From assembly GCA_964006375.1 (NCBI GenBank), contig OZ023265.1, positions 114,693,358 to 114,757,357 on the forward strand: 64,000 nt of DNA, in the 5' to 3' direction. Each line of letters starts with the position of its first letter. The first letter of the stretch is position 1. A program made the position numbers and the translations under genes. Shown here piece by piece: positions 36,425 to 53,355 of this stretch. The DNA comes from Tillus elongatus. Its lineage: Eukaryota; Arthropoda; Insecta; Coleoptera; Cleridae. The notes below the pieces were generated by a model. It searched no databases and had not been told where the DNA came from. It saw only the letters and a program-made list of their open reading frames with translations.

Positions 36425-37250
36425 GGGTGGCCCATTGAAAACGAGCTGGCAGCCATAACTATCAGGAAAATATTTTGTTGAAAAAAACGTGACTTACGTC
36501 AAATTTGCTTCTGAGGGGGACAACTTTTGCCGTAAAAACTATAGCCCAAACTTTACCCTCCTAGTCAGAGGTGTCATCTCTCAAACGTTTTCAAATGGGA
36601 ATAGGGGTCATGTCATAGCTCGTTAAAAAGAGCCTTTGATTCCCTATACATTATTTTTTTAGTTTTGAAATTCGGTCTATTCCTTTAGAAGATATGAATT
36701 TTTTCTATCCATGTAGTAATAATTATGTCATTGTATTTAGGTTTCTTGAGAAAAATCATAAAATATGTTAAATTTTTAAGGAGCTTCATCTAGTGATTAC
36801 AGTCACAATAACAACAAGACATCGCTTGCAATGCAGTTGATATAGCAAGAAATACTCTTTTAAATGACACTAAGTTCAATATTTTCCAATGAGGCGATCT
36901 CGAGATATTGCATTTTTTCCTAATCAATGTTTGCCTTACCCCCACCACTTTATTTGAAGAGTTGGAGAAAAATAGTCAGAACAAAAATTGTTCGTGATAC
37001 ATACGACATTTATTTGCAGGTATTTTCAATACAGTTTATTTAGACATATTACTGAGATATCCTATTTTTTCCATTTCCTCTTGGTGATACGCCCCCTAGC
37101 GGGCATCTGACGAACTTGAAAATAATTTCCAACGATTTCGCTTGGACACATTTAATAGATATATTTTTTCCCAAAGCTCTATGGTAAAAGGTTTCCGAGA
37201 TACAGCCGCTTCCCTCGCTTAATTGGCCAGCCGGTACATAGATGCGTTCA
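36425..37250. repeat. Possible non-autonomous DNA transposon
   Basis: Starts GGGTGGCCCATTG just after (TA)n and ends near GGCCAGCCGGTACATAG; the two ends are weakly inverted (TGGCC cores). No ORF. Such GGGTGGCCCA termini occur in insect mariner-type elements. No second copy here to confirm it. Confidence 0.3.
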
Positions 37251-38600
37251 GGTTTAATTAGAGAATCAAAATTAAAGAGAGATAAGTTTATATAGGTTTC
37301 GTAATCTGGAAAACGTATTGGATTATATGGATTGGAAAATATTGTTTCAGATATTAAAGAGAAAGGTACTGGGTTAAAAATATTAATTTCGAACTACAGA
37401 AAAATTAGGAAAGTGCGAAACTAAAACGTAAGGAATTAATTGCGCAAAAATCAATAGTGTATTACCTAGCTATTAGAATAATTTACTTACAATTTCCCTT
37501 TTTTTTTGCGTTTTTTAAAATTTTTCCTGTACCTTTAAAATCAAAAGCTTAAACGTGCTACATTTTCTAATCTGCCAACCTTATCAAGCAAGTTTCATAT
37601 CTATGAACTCGATAACTGTTGCATGCAAAATGAATGCTTCTTTCAAAGTGACCCTTGGTGACCTTTACATAGATGCGTTCGGGGTTGATAAGAGAAAAAA
37701 ATACACAGTTAACTTTCCCAGCGATATAATATTATAAATAATTAATAAAATATGGATCAATTATGGGACAAGCAGTATTCACGTAAACAATTTAGTGTAT
37801 TTTATGGTAATCTGCTAATTAGTGTTGGCAGAGCTTACACTGGTTACGTCCCTTATTCGCTGCGGTGTCCAATATTGTCCTGGAAACCATATAGGCCGAG
37901 TTGGATTGTAAATCCACTTTTATTTATTGATCTGCTATTGTTTATTGGGTTAAATCCAGACATTACTAAACATACACTCTCATGTAAAGTATACAAAAGC
38001 ATGTTTGCGGTGTGAATTCCACATTTGATCCATTGTATATACATGTGCAGAGGCGGATTTGCCTATGTATTTGATTAAGCGATTTGGTATGTTTATTTTC
38101 CCAAGTGCATTGTTTATTTTTGCTTGTTCATTTAGGTTTCACTTGCGAAAACGCAAAATTAATGCAACATTTACTTACTTTAAAAAAGGGTGGCTGCTTT
38201 CAAAAAAGCGCCAAGAGGGTAAAACATTAATGATTTTTGAATAAATGAGTTGTAAGCTTGTTTTAAGCTTAAGCTAAATATATAGCAAACCCCCTGGCTT
38301 AAGCATGCTATTACATACAGACTAGTCACTGGTTTGTTTTAGTCCTTGGAACCTGCTATTGCCTACATACTAGAAAACACGTAACACGAAGTTAGTGCTT
38401 GGCTTGTCTTAATCTTCAGACCAAATTAACTATTATTGTAGTGATATGTTTTGTGATGTTATAATATTAGATGTTGCCTTTAACAGTACTAATACTTGTT
38501 TATTTAAAAGCCAGACAAATATACTGGATTTCAGCGTCTGTCTTGGAGACGCTTGCAGATTTTTGTTAATAACTGTTTTTAGTCAATCAGTTAATATCTT
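37251..38600. other. No gene seen
   Basis: ORFs of 60-87 aa at 37555, 37752 and 38059 show no domain, no splice pattern and no similarity I know. Confidence 0.4.
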
Positions 38601-38720
38601 GGTAAAAAAAATTCACTAATGAAGAGATCGCCACTTTTGAATTTTGAAAAAAATTCTTCAAATGACTGCGAGCTAGGCCCCCTCGAACACATATCCAAGG
38701 TTAGTTTCATTTTATATATT
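38601..38720 (+). repeat. RepA left-half fragment
   Basis: ATTCACTAATGAAGAGATCG, CTTTTGAATTTTGAAAAAAA, GACTGCGAGCTAGGCCCCCT and ACACATATCCAAGGTTAGT in order. Confidence 0.75.
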
Positions 38721-40656
38721 GCGACGCTTCCCTGCTTCTAACTGGAAGGTGGGGATCACCACAATTCCCTCAATAAGCAGCGTAGCTCTAAGCAAAGATT
38801 GAGCATACAAATATCTCAGAGGAGTTCAGGTGTTCGGTAACATTCTGGGTTCTACACAAATCCTAGGGACTTGCTTTAATAGGCGACAGCAAGTATTCCG
38901 CAACCCGTTGCAAGGTTCTGGATGACATAATTATTTAAGACGGTAATTATGATGACTCGGCGACTCGAGACTACCGCCACAACCAACGCACAAGGTGCCA
39001 GTTCAGTAATCAATGTATCAATCACAATACTGCAAAACCAGAAGGGTTATCAGTACTAAACTGCTCCTATAATCAACAAGATATGAACTCAAGCAAACTC
39101 ATTTACTTCTATAGTAATTCTATAACCTGATATCTCAATGCTCGGTCAACAAATATTAATGCCTGCTATAATATTGACCCATATATTTACACATCAACTA
39201 AACAGCAGCAGCACAGATATTATACCTTAATAAAACAATGCGTTGTAGAAATAGCATAGATAGATATAAGTACAATTAGGCCTGTATAATACATGGGTAA
39301 TCTATGGTGTTTAATAACAGCAGATGCTAATTACTTTTCCGTGAGCTCACCAAAAAGTGCATATTCGGTATAACAATTTAAATATGGTTAAATCATTCGC
39401 TTGAAGAGCCTGAACAACTAGAATACTGTTACGTACGTAACAAGTAACCAAGAACTTCAGTTAATAAATTGCAAGGCCCGTGAAGCATCTTTGCAATCGA
39501 AAACAATAACAAGATTCACTGGATATTCTAAATTACTAACTAAACACTCGCAGGTGAAGCGTCCTCGTGGATTAATGTCCTTATGACTAAAAACATCAAG
39601 ATAAACGACACTGTAGTTCAGCAGACTTAAAATACTAACGCAAGCTATTAGTGGGGTTATATATCTCCGATAACAAGTGATAAATTACTATATAAGTTCA
39701 ATTGAACAACACTATGGAGATGATAACCAGGTTCAACTGACACTAAAGGTAGGCCATGGCTGACGATGACATTACAAGTCACTATACGTCAAAGTAATTT
39801 ATCTGACTTGATAAAATAGCGATATCGCACCAAAAAAAAATGTTATTTCATTGACGGTACTACATTGCACTAGTAAACTGAGAGATAACACATGAGATGG
39901 TGATTGTGTACTCATCAAGTCTCCGGCGGCTGGTCCTCGATACCCCAGACGGACTCTCCCTAACCAGTGGACATGACCCTGGTCGTGAGCGAAGCGGTAA
40001 CATCTAATACGACTTTCTGGCCAGCATACAGTCTGCAGGTGGCTCCGTGCCTACTCCTCAAACGACTTCGGCAGCGCTCCTACATCATATAGCGGCAGTG
40101 TGCTCCGCGTCACTACTATCGATGGCTCTAGTATCTCGGTTGCAGTCCCATCAAAGATTAGTTATACTTATTCTAATATGTCAGCCACCTCAAGAATGTT
40201 CTAATTACACCGGCAGTATGCACCAGCCTGCCTACAAAGACGATTCCTTAAGCAGTGACATACAAAAATGGCTTCCACGCTACGGCTACAATAGCTCTTG
40301 CAAGCGCAGCCCCAGAAGCAGAAGACAGAAGAATATTTTTCCACCAAAACGTTCTACCCACACACATGCGCTGAAGGCAATCATCCCAACCTAAAAACAT
40401 TGAATCGTACCATCTCCCGCTAATGACCATAGAATGTAACTACCTGTCAGCCAGAGATAAAAAGATACCAGCATAAACATCAACGCCACTGTATATTCAC
40501 CATACACATAATAAAATTATATAAGTAGGAGTACTGCAGGTATCACCTGCTCGAGGATTATGGACGAATACAGACACGGCCTGTATCGACCTAAATAACT
40601 CTCTCACGTTAAATAAAAAAGCCTCTAAAATACTAGACATATTAACAATAAAACAA
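38721..40656. other. No gene seen; GC-richer stretch at 39.9-40.4 kb
   Basis: About 1.9 kb without a recognisable element. The stretch 39915-40400 is clearly less AT-rich than its surroundings and holds a 115-aa ORF (40047-40394) with no known motif. It might be an unrecognised LTR or element end. Confidence 0.35.
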
Positions 40657-41500
<844 letters not shown>

Positions 41501-41706
41501 AAATTCTCTGTTGGAAATGTTTACATTTATAGTCATCGCACACTATGATTCATGTACGGATCAGTTTTTTATTCTAATAATAACTAATCAGATTATGTGA
41601 TTATTAAGCGAATTTTCGAAGAAAAATATTAAAATATTTAAACTAACTTGAGTACAAAAAGGTGAGAAATAAGTAATTTTATAGGATTATCTATGTTTAC
41701 ATTTTC

Positions 41707-41709
<3 letters not shown>

Positions 41710-41797
<88 letters not shown>
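41710..41797. repeat. (TA)n, left border of the duplicated segment
   Basis: About 44 TA units just before unit 1 of the 4.2-kb tandem duplication. Confidence 0.95.
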
Positions 41798-41799
<2 letters not shown>

Positions 41800-42330
41800 C
41801 TTTGATAAAAAGGCTAAGGTAGTTTGACATTGAATTAGAACATTTAAAACTTAATTGAAAAGTTTATGTAATGTTTATGTATGTATAAAGATTATGTACT
41901 TCCGATGATCAAAATGAAATATTTATTTGTAACAAAACTAATTGTATTTATTAAGCTTCAATATGTAAACAAAGGCAGTAGCAAGTGTTAAGCAATATGT
42001 ACAATTAGCTGAATGAGAATTTAAAAAGTGTAAGCAAATCTTTTAAGGTTAACTAGGGTGTAAACAGTGAATTAGAAATTTTGAACTTAGCGCCAATAAA
42101 CATAGTGTAGTACAAACCTTTTGACTCATGCAGTTGTTATAAAAATTGATGAACTTCAAAGGGAAGTCATTGTTTTGACTAGTGTGTGGATAAACTGCAT
42201 CTTTATTGGATCAAGTGACATAACTATTTGAACGTTCGAATTTAATCGATCGGATTGGCAGAGAAGAATGGGACGATTTCCGGCATCTTGCAGATCAACG
42301 GAAGTAGAACGTTTGTAACCAGCAGCGCGA
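41798..42330 (+). repeat. Direct repeat R (LTR-like) of unit 1
   Basis: About 500 bp that reappears at 44436-44870 with roughly 90% identity (TTGCTTTGATAAAAAGGCTA ... AACCAGCAGCGCGACACCAC). R' lacks about 88 bp near its right end. The pair brackets the integrase remnant, so an LTR origin is possible, but TG...CA ends are not evident. Confidence 0.6.
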
Positions 42331-42435
42331 CACCACGAAAATTGAGAAAATCCAACTGTAGATCACCAAGAGCTTTTAAAGGATGTAAACAAAAGATTAA
42401 GAAGAAATGCAGAACGATATATAAGAAAAATTACC

Positions 42436-42699
42436 ATGAAAAGAAGGAAAATAGTAAAATTCAAGAAAGGGGACCTAGTAATTTTAAAAGCGTTGAGAGT
42501 GGCTGACAAAACACAGGGTCAGTGTAAGAAATTATGATTACCATTTGACGGGCCATATCAAATAGAAAATGAGAATGACGTTAATAGTTATGAACTAATC
42601 AATCCAGAAGCAAAAGCTATCAGGTGTATATTTAACGTAAACGACTTGTATGAATTTAAACAAACAATAAAAATAATATTCCACGGAACGCTCTTTTAA
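42436..42699 (+). pseudogene. LTR-retrotransposon integrase C-terminus (GPY module), one stop
   Basis: The frame reads KRRKIVKFKKGDLVILKALR, a stop at 42535-42537, LPFDGPYQIENENDVNSYEL, INPEAKAIRCIFNVNDLYEF and a stop at 42697. K-x-GDLV followed by FDGPYQI and a closing N-V-N-D-L is the GPF/GPY module at the C-terminus of Ty3/gypsy-type integrases. The rest of pol is gone. A purine-rich ACAAGAGGAGG (42810) lies downstream where a polypurine tract would be expected. The overlapping 83-aa ORF at 42255-42506 is in another frame and is not meaningful. Confidence 0.7.
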
Positions 42700-43084
42700 A
42701 AATACCTATAAACGAACAGGAGAGGAAGAGATTTTCAGAATTAAATTAATCCACCTAATAATATAAAGACTAGGAGAGAAATAATTTTAAATTAAATCGA
42801 ACGACTTTGACAAGAGGAGGCAATTTAATTTTGAAAATCAAGGGCCGGATGCAAAAAGAAAGGATAAGATCAAGGAAATGGGCTGTAAGCAAGAAAGAAG
42901 AATAACATAGAAAAACTCGAGGCATATAATAAGAAAATTGGAGAAAATGACAATGACAGCAAAGAAAATGATAAAGCGAGAGAAAATAAAAAAATATATA
43001 AGAAAATATGCAAGTAAAAGGAAAATTTTGAAGAATTATTTGTATATGGTGATTAATAGGGAATGAATTAGTAGTTGGAGTAGA

Positions 43085-43355
43085 CTATCCTGGAAATGTT
43101 GCCGAACCCCTACCTTTCTGTAAGGAGGGTAGGGATCTTTAACGTGCCCAACATCGCATGGACACGGGACCGACGGCATTACGCCCCCTCCGAAGGGCGG
43201 AACGTGCAGACATTCAACTTGCTCAAATACAATACCAGAACCTGGGTTGATGTTAATGTTTCAGTTTGTACTGAAAAAGTGAAAGGAGTACCCTGGGATC
43301 GAACCCAGTACCCTTCGGTTCAGAGGCATACATTCTTACCCCTGAACCACCAAGG

Positions 43356-43358
<3 letters not shown>
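43085..43358 (-). repeat. SINE-A copy (unit 1), tRNA head next to (TA)n
   Basis: Minus strand: GAACCTTGGTGGTTCAGGGG (box A), CTGGGTTCGATCCCAG (box B), then the SINE-A body ending at the AGGATAG block; the last third of the body is missing. The 5' end meets the TA array at 43359. Confidence 0.85.

Positions 43359-43440
<82 letters not shown>
43359..43440. repeat. (TA)n microsatellite
   Basis: About 41 units; in unit 2 the same array is about 16 bp longer. Confidence 0.95.
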
Positions 43441-43444
<4 letters not shown>

Positions 43445-44435
43445 ATGAAGTAATAATAGAAATAAAATATTGAAATGGGGAAAATATGTAGGGGAATGTA
43501 TGACAAGTAAAAGGAAAGCAAACCATATAAGATTAAAATTGATATGTGCCAAATGGAAAGGTATTTAAAAAGCTGAAAATCCAAGAAAATGAATTTGAAT
43601 AAAATAAAACGTGATTGTATCAATATACAATATATCAATATAAGGACACATATTAGAAAACGTATGAACGGGCAGTCCGACCAATCGAATTTTGAATCTA
43701 TTAAAATAATAAATAAAATGGAAACAAGCCGCGGGTGTACAAAGTAAAATATACAAGTTTGGGTAGATTAATAAATAGCAAATAAAAGATAGACGAATGA
43801 CAATCAGGGGGGTAAATGTGAAAAGAAAACCAGGATTAAATTGGACTGACCTGAGATGTGAAACATAAGGGAGAAACAACGAGGAATTTAAAAGCAAGAG
43901 ATGAGTTCTTACTTAATTGTGGGGAGAACTAAAACTAATATTAGCTTTGACATAGTCAATTAACAACGTTTTATTTTCACGTTGATAGCATTTCGTATAG
44001 CATGCAAAATCATGCAACTTAAAAACTAAGTTTAACGTTGCTTATGCAAACGTGACTGTAAAAAAGGCATATAATAAAAATGAAATCCCAGAAGCACGAC
44101 GAAGCACAAACATGACACATGCATTTTAAAAAGCACTTACACAAACGGAGCACAATTTCTAAATAAAGGCCATAAGCACTTCACGACACCACACTTTTAA
44201 ATTGGACCTTGTGCAGGTTGAGTGACTCCAATATTTGTAGTCCCAGTATAATAATGTGCAGTAAAAACCAGTGACAGCCATCAATGGGTTGATCAAGTGA
44301 AACACCATGTAACAGATGCATAAATCTTGAATGTTTAATCCACCTAAAATAAAAGAAAAATTCACAATTAACCAAAAACAGTAAAAATAGAAATAAATGA
44401 TTACTATACTTCTCGTATCAATCAGTTATTTGGGA
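43441..44435. other. Non-coding part of unit 1
   Basis: No gene recognised; small ORFs only. Confidence 0.4.
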
Positions 44436-44870
44436 AATTGCTATGATAAAAAGGCTAAGGTAGTTTGACATTGAATTAAAAAATTTAAAACCTAATTCAA
44501 AAGTTAAGATTATGTATTTCCGATGATCAAAATGAAATATTTATTTGTAACAAAACTAATTGTATTTATTAAGCTTCAATATGTAAGCAAAGACAGTAGC
44601 AAGTGTTACGCAATATGTACAATTAGCAGAATGAGAATTTAAAAAGTGTAAGCAAATGTTTTTAGGTTAACTAGAGTGTAAACAGTGAATTAGAAATTTT
44701 GAACTTAGCGCCAATAAACATAGCGTAGTATAAACCTTTTGACTCATGCAGTTGTTATAAAAATTGATGAACTTCAAAGGGAAGTCATTGTTTTGACTAG
44801 TGTGTGTATAAACTGCATTTTTATCAGGTGACATAACGTTTGTAACCAGCAGCGCGACACCACGCTAAAA
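44436..44870 (+). repeat. Direct repeat R' of unit 1
   Basis: Second member of the R/R' pair; continues into CTAAAATTGTGTACTCTG, which R lacks. Confidence 0.6.
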
Positions 44871-46108
44871 TTGTGTACTCTGTAAACTTTTAGTAAAAGT
44901 TTTGATAAAATGTCCAGCCATGGTGTGTTAAATGTACAAGGAACTCGGCGTCGTCACATATCTGTCTAGAACAAAGATTAACCTCTACAGCCAGTAATTC
45001 AATGTAAACAGTACGTATTTAAAATAGAAGCCGTCGCCGAAGCAAAAAGGTATTTATGATACACAACACAGATTGAAATATAACTCTATTTCTAACGATT
45101 GTAAACACAAACTGCGCAAACAATAAGCAAGTGTCACACAGAATTTTACGACATAAATGTGAGTTAAAACAAACTTTTCTAAGAAAAAGAGTTTCGGTCG
45201 ATAAACAGAGATTCAAAATAGTATCAATAGATGTCGCAACGGTATCCTCTCTAGAATATCATAATTCAAACATCAACTATTTTACCAACAAAGCCCGTTA
45301 CCATAGAAACAGAACGACAGTTTTTCAAGAGTCGGTTCGAACTGCAAAATAAAAACTTTTAAGTAATCATTAAAATTAAATGGCCAATAGAATTTAAAAA
45401 TCCAATTAGAAACTAAAAATGTTAAATGCTAAATCAATTTGTTTGTATTGTTTGAGAAATTTGTTTAAATAGAAAACTTTTGTAATAGAAATTAAGTTAA
45501 TAACCTAAAATATCTTGTCTTTTAATTTAATTTCACATCAGATTACATAATTTCAATATAACTTTAAAGAAAATTAGGTAACAGGTCCAAAAAGTAAGAA
45601 TTTTCACTTGACCTCACTAAAATCCCTGAAAATAGAGTCTACATAAAGCCGAGGATCAAAAGAAGAAAACAATTAAGTAAATAAAAAGGTAAATAGATTC
45701 AATTTAATAATAAACATAAAACTGTTTAATATTGATTATAATTCTTATAAGATAACAAAATTGCATACAGAGATATACAGGTATTTCAGAAGTGTCAGAA
45801 TTTGAGTTATAAATTAATTTAAATAATATTGAACCCTATAATTAATAACTAAATAAATTTAAAGGCGCCCAATTATAAACATACATAATCTGATATTTAA
45901 GTATAAAATGCATTACAATACTAGGTATACAAATAGAAGGGTATATAAATCTACAAATATCACACATATAAAATACTAAACACTATACAATAATTAGACT
46001 ATACTTAAAATATACACAAAGTACACTTAAAATTTTACATAAATCCACTTAAAAACTAAGTACAATATATACAATATTAAATCAAAATAGTCCACTATAC
46101 ATCCATTT

Positions 46109-46110
<2 letters not shown>
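44871..46110. other. Non-coding part of unit 1
   Basis: AT-rich. The 73-aa ORF at 45131-45352 differs at two residues from its duplicate at 49350, so there is no sign of selection. Confidence 0.4.

Positions 46111-46195
<85 letters not shown>
46111..46195. repeat. (TA)n at the junction between units 1 and 2
   Basis: About 42 units; the sequence resumes with ATGTACAATTAGCTGAATGA, the same as at 41997. Confidence 0.95.
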
Positions 46196-46199
<4 letters not shown>

Positions 46200-46631
46200 A
46201 TTAGCTGAATGAGAATTTAAAAAGTGTAAGCAAATCTTTTAAGGTTAACTAGGGTGTAAACAGTGAATTAGAAATTTTGAACTTAGCGCCAATAAACATA
46301 GTGTAGTACAAACCTTTTGACTCATGCAGTTGTTATAAAAATTGATGAACTTCAAAGGGAAGTCATTGTTTTGACTAGTGTGTGGATAAACTGCATCTTT
46401 ATTGGATCAAGTGACACAACTATTTGAACGTTCGAATTTAATCGATCGGATTGGCAGAGAAGAATGGGACGATTTCCGGCATCTTGCAGATCAACGGAAG
46501 TAGAACGTTTGTAACCAGCAGCGCGACACCACGAAAATTGAGAAAATCCAACTGTAGATCACCAAGAGCTTTTAAAGGATGTAAACAAAAGATTAAGAAG
46601 AAATGCAGAACGATATATAAGAAAAATTACC

Positions 46632-46895
46632 ATGAAAAGAAGGAAAATAGTAAAATTCAAGAAAGGGGACCTAGTAATTTTAAAAGCGTTGAGAGTGGCT
46701 GACAAAACACAGGGTCAGTGTAAGAAATTATGATTACCATTTGACGGGCCATATCAAATAGAAAATGAGAATGACGTTAATAGTTATGAACTAATCAATC
46801 CAGAAGCAAAAGCTATCAGGTGTATATTTAACGTAAACGACTTGTATGAATTTAAACAAACAATAAAAATAATATTCCACGGAACGCTCTTTTAA
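46632..46895 (+). pseudogene. Integrase GPY-module remnant (unit 2 copy)
   Basis: Duplicate of 42436-42699, with the same internal stop (46731-46733) and the same DGPYQI motif; the stop therefore predates the duplication. Confidence 0.7.
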
Positions 46896-47288
46896 AAATA
46901 CCTATAAACGAACAGGAGAGGAAGAGATTTTCAGAATTAAATTAATCCACCTAATAATATAAAGACTAGGAGAGAAATAATTTTAAATTAAATCGAACGA
47001 CTTTGACAAGAGGAGGCAATTTAATTTTGAAAATCAAGGGCCGGATGCAAAAAGAAAGGATAAGATCAAGGAAATGGGCTGTAAGCAAGAAAGAAGAGTA
47101 ACATAGAAAAACTCGAGGCATATAATAAGAAAATTGGAGAAAATGACAATGACAATGACAGCAAAGAAAATGATAAAGCGAGAGAAAATAAAAAAAATAT
47201 ATAAGAAAATATGCAAGTAAAAGGAAAATTTTGAAGAATTATTTGTATATGGTGATTAATAGGGAATGAATTAGTAGTTGGAGTAGAC

Positions 47289-47663
<375 letters not shown>

Positions 47664-48654
47664 ATGAAGTAATAATAGAAATAAAATATTGAAATGGGGA
47701 AAATATGTAGGGGAATGTATGACAAGTAAAAGGAAAGCAAACCATATAAGATTAAAATTGATATGTGCCAAATGGAAAGGTATTTAAAAAGCTGAAAATC
47801 CAAGAAAATGAATTTGAATAAAATAAAACGTGATTGTATCAATATACAATATATCAATATAAGGACACATATTAGAAAACGTATGAACGGGCAGTCCGAC
47901 CAATCGAATTTTGAATCTATTAAAATAATAAATAAAATGGAAACAAGCCGCGGGTGTACAAAGTAAAATATACAAGTTTGGGTAGATTAATAAATAGCAA
48001 ATAAAAGATAGACGAATGACAATCAGGGGGGTAAATGTGAAAAGAAAACCAGGATTAAATTGGACTGACCTGAGATGTGAAACATAAGGGAGAAACAACG
48101 AGGAATTTAAAAGCAAGAGATGAGTTCTTACTTAATTGTGGGGAGAACTAAAACTAATATTAGCTTTGACATAGTCAATTAACAACGTTTTATTTTCACG
48201 TTGATAGCATTTCGTATAGCATGCAAAATCATGCAACTTAAAAACTAAGTTTAACGTTGCTTATGCAAACGTGACTGTAAAAAAGGCATATAATAAAGAT
48301 GAAATCCCAGAAGCACGACGAAGCACAAACATGACACATGCATTTTAAAAAGTACTTACACAAACGGAGCACAATTTCTAAATAAAGGCCATAAGCACTT
48401 CACGACACCACACTTTTAAATTGGACCTTGTGCAGGTTGAGTGACTCCAATATTTGTAGTCCCAGTATAATAATGTGCAGTAAAAACCAGTGACAGCCAT
48501 CAATGGGTTGATCAAGTGAAACACCATGTAACAGATGCATAAATCTTGAATGTTTAATCCACCTAAAATAAAAGAAAAATTCACAATTAACCAAAAACAG
48601 TAAAAATAGAAATAAATGATTACTATACTTCTCGTATCAATCAGTTATTTGGGA

Positions 48655-49085
48655 AACTGCTATGATAAAAAGGCTAAGGTAGTTTGACATTGAATTAAAA
48701 AATTTAAAACCTAATTCAAAAGTTAAGATTATGTATTTCCGATGATCAAAATGAAATATTTATTTGTAACAAAACTAATTGTATTTATTAAGCTTCAATA
48801 TGTAAGCAAAGACAGTAGCAAGTGTTACGCAATATGTACAATTAGCAGAATGAGAATTTAAAAAGTGTAAGCAAATGTTTTTAGGTTAACTAGAGTGTAA
48901 ACAGTGAATTAGAAATTTTGAACTTAGCGCCAATAAACATAGCGTAGTATAAACCTTTTGACTCATGCAGTTGTTATAAAAATTGATGAACTTCAAAGGG
49001 AAGTCATTGTTTTGACTAGTGTGTGTATAAACTGCATTTTTATCAGGTGACATAACGTTTGTAACCAGCAGCGCGACACCACGCT
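48655..49085 (+). repeat. Direct repeat R' of unit 2
   Basis: Copy of 44436-44870 with one visible substitution (CTGCTATGAT against TTGCTATGAT). Confidence 0.6.
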
Positions 49086-50326
49086 AAAATTGTGTACTCT
49101 GTAAACTTTTAGTAAAAGTTTTGATATAATGTCCAGCCATGGTGTGTTAAATGTACAAGGAACTCGGCGTCGTCACATATCTGTCTAGAACAAAGATTAA
49201 CCTCTACAGCCAGTAATTCAATGTAAACAGTACGTATTTAAAATAGAAGCCGTCGCCGAAGCAAAAAGGTATTTATGATACACAACACAGATTGAAATAT
49301 AACTCTATTTCTAACGATTGTAAACACAAACTGCGCAAACAATAAGCAAGTGTCACACAGAATTTTACGACATAAATGTGAGTTAAAACAAACTTTTCTA
49401 AGAAAAAGAGTTTCGGTCGATAAACAGAGATTCAAAATAGTATCATTAGATGTCGCAACGATATCCTCTCTAGAATATCATAATTCAAACATCAACTATT
49501 TTACCAACAAAGCCCGTTACCATAGAAACAGAACGACAGTTTTTCAAGAGTCGGTTCGAACTGCAAAATAAAAACTTTTAAGTAATCATTAAAATTAAAT
49601 GGCCAATAGAATTTAAAAATCCAATTAGAAACTAAAAATGTTAAATGCTAAATCAATTTGTTTGTATTGTTTGAGAAATTTGTTTAAATAGAAAACTTTT
49701 GTAATAGAAATTAAGTTAATAACCTAAAATATCTTGTCTTTTAATTTAATTTCACATCAGATTACATAATTTCAATATAACTTTACAGAAAATTAGGTAA
49801 CAGGTCCAAAAAGTAAGAATTTTCACTTGACCTCACTAAAATCCCTGAAAATAGAGTCTACATAAAGCCGAGGATCAAAAGAAGAAAACAATTAAGTAAA
49901 TAAAAAGGTAAATAGATTCAATTTAATAATAAATATAAAACTGTTTAATATTGATTATAATTCTTATAAGATAACAAAATTGCATACAGAGATATACAGG
50001 TATTTCAGAGTGTCAGAATTTGAGTTATAAATTAATTTAAATAATATTGAACCCTATAATTAATAACTAAATAAATTTAAAGGCGCCCAATTATAAACAT
50101 ACATAATCTGATATTTAAGTATAAAATGCATTACAATACTAGGTATACAAATAGAAGGGTATATAAATCTACAAATATCACACATATAAAATACTAAACA
50201 CTATACAATAATTAGACTATACTTAAAATATACACAAAGTACACTTAAAATTATACATAAATCCACTTAAAAACTAAGTACAATATATACAATATTAAAT
50301 CAAAATAGTCCACTATACATCCATTT

Positions 50327-50530
<204 letters not shown>

Positions 50531-50657
50531 CGATCAGTAGACAAAAATGTGGAAAAATTCAAAATGATGCATTTTTCAAAATTAATCTTATAGTAAAGCA
50601 TATCGATTATGCTGGTTTTCTCTTCTCACGCACCAACACATACCACACAGACAGTAT

Positions 50658-51030
50658 GAACCTCGGTTGGTTCAGGGGTAAGAATGTGTGCCTCTGAACC
50701 GAAGGGTACTGTGTTCGATCCCAGTGTACTCCTTTCACTTTTTCAGTACAAACTGTAAAATTAACATCAACCGAGGTTCTGGCATTGTATTTGAGCAAGT
50801 TGAATGTCTGCACGTTCCGCCCTTCGGAGAGGGCGTAAAGCCGTCGGTCCCGTGTTCATGTGATGTTGGGCACGCCAAAGATCCCTACCCTCCTTACAGA
50901 AAGGCAGGGGTTCGGCAAAATTTCCAAGATAGTGAGGTGAAACTGCTCCCTGGCGTCGGTGATTGACCATAGTCACGGAAATAGTCCGACGTTAAAGAAA
51001 CAAAACACACACACACCACACAGACACACA
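50658..51030 (+). repeat. SINE-A, most complete copy
   Basis: A head of about 75 bp with box A TGGTTCAGGGG (50668-50678) and box B GTTCGATCC (50713-50721), a body of about 260 bp (TTCTGGCATTGTATTTGAGC, GGGCACGCCAAAGATCCCTA, CTGCTCCCTGGCGTCGGTGA) and a 3' end AGTCCGACGTTAAAGAAACA followed by a CA-rich tail. The head start GAACCTCGGTTG is inversely repeated as CAACCGAGGTTC at 50769. RNA polymerase III would transcribe it; a partner LINE would have to supply retroposition. Confidence 0.85.
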
Positions 51031-51032
51031 CG

Positions 51033-53355
<2,323 letters not shown>

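Larger units (their letters stand above)
41798..46195. repeat. Tandem segmental duplication, unit 1
   Basis: From 41996 on, this segment is repeated at 46192-50437 in direct orientation. Contents: direct repeat R (41798-42330), integrase remnant (42436-42699), SINE-A (43085-43358), (TA)n (43359-43440), direct repeat R' (44436-44870) and an AT-rich part ending in (TA)n at 46111-46195. I counted only about a dozen substitutions and small indels against unit 2, besides TA length. Confidence 0.9.

Noticed and set aside
36425..37250. Complete DNA transposon
   Set aside because: The inverted ends are too weak and no second copy is present to define it; listed only as possible.
37555..38244. Three neighbouring small ORFs as a host gene
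   Set aside because: No similarity, no codon-use signal by eye and no splice structure.
40047..40394. 115-aa ORF in GC-richer DNA as a host exon
   Set aside because: No recognisable domain, no clear splice sites and a comparable reverse ORF; it remains unassigned.
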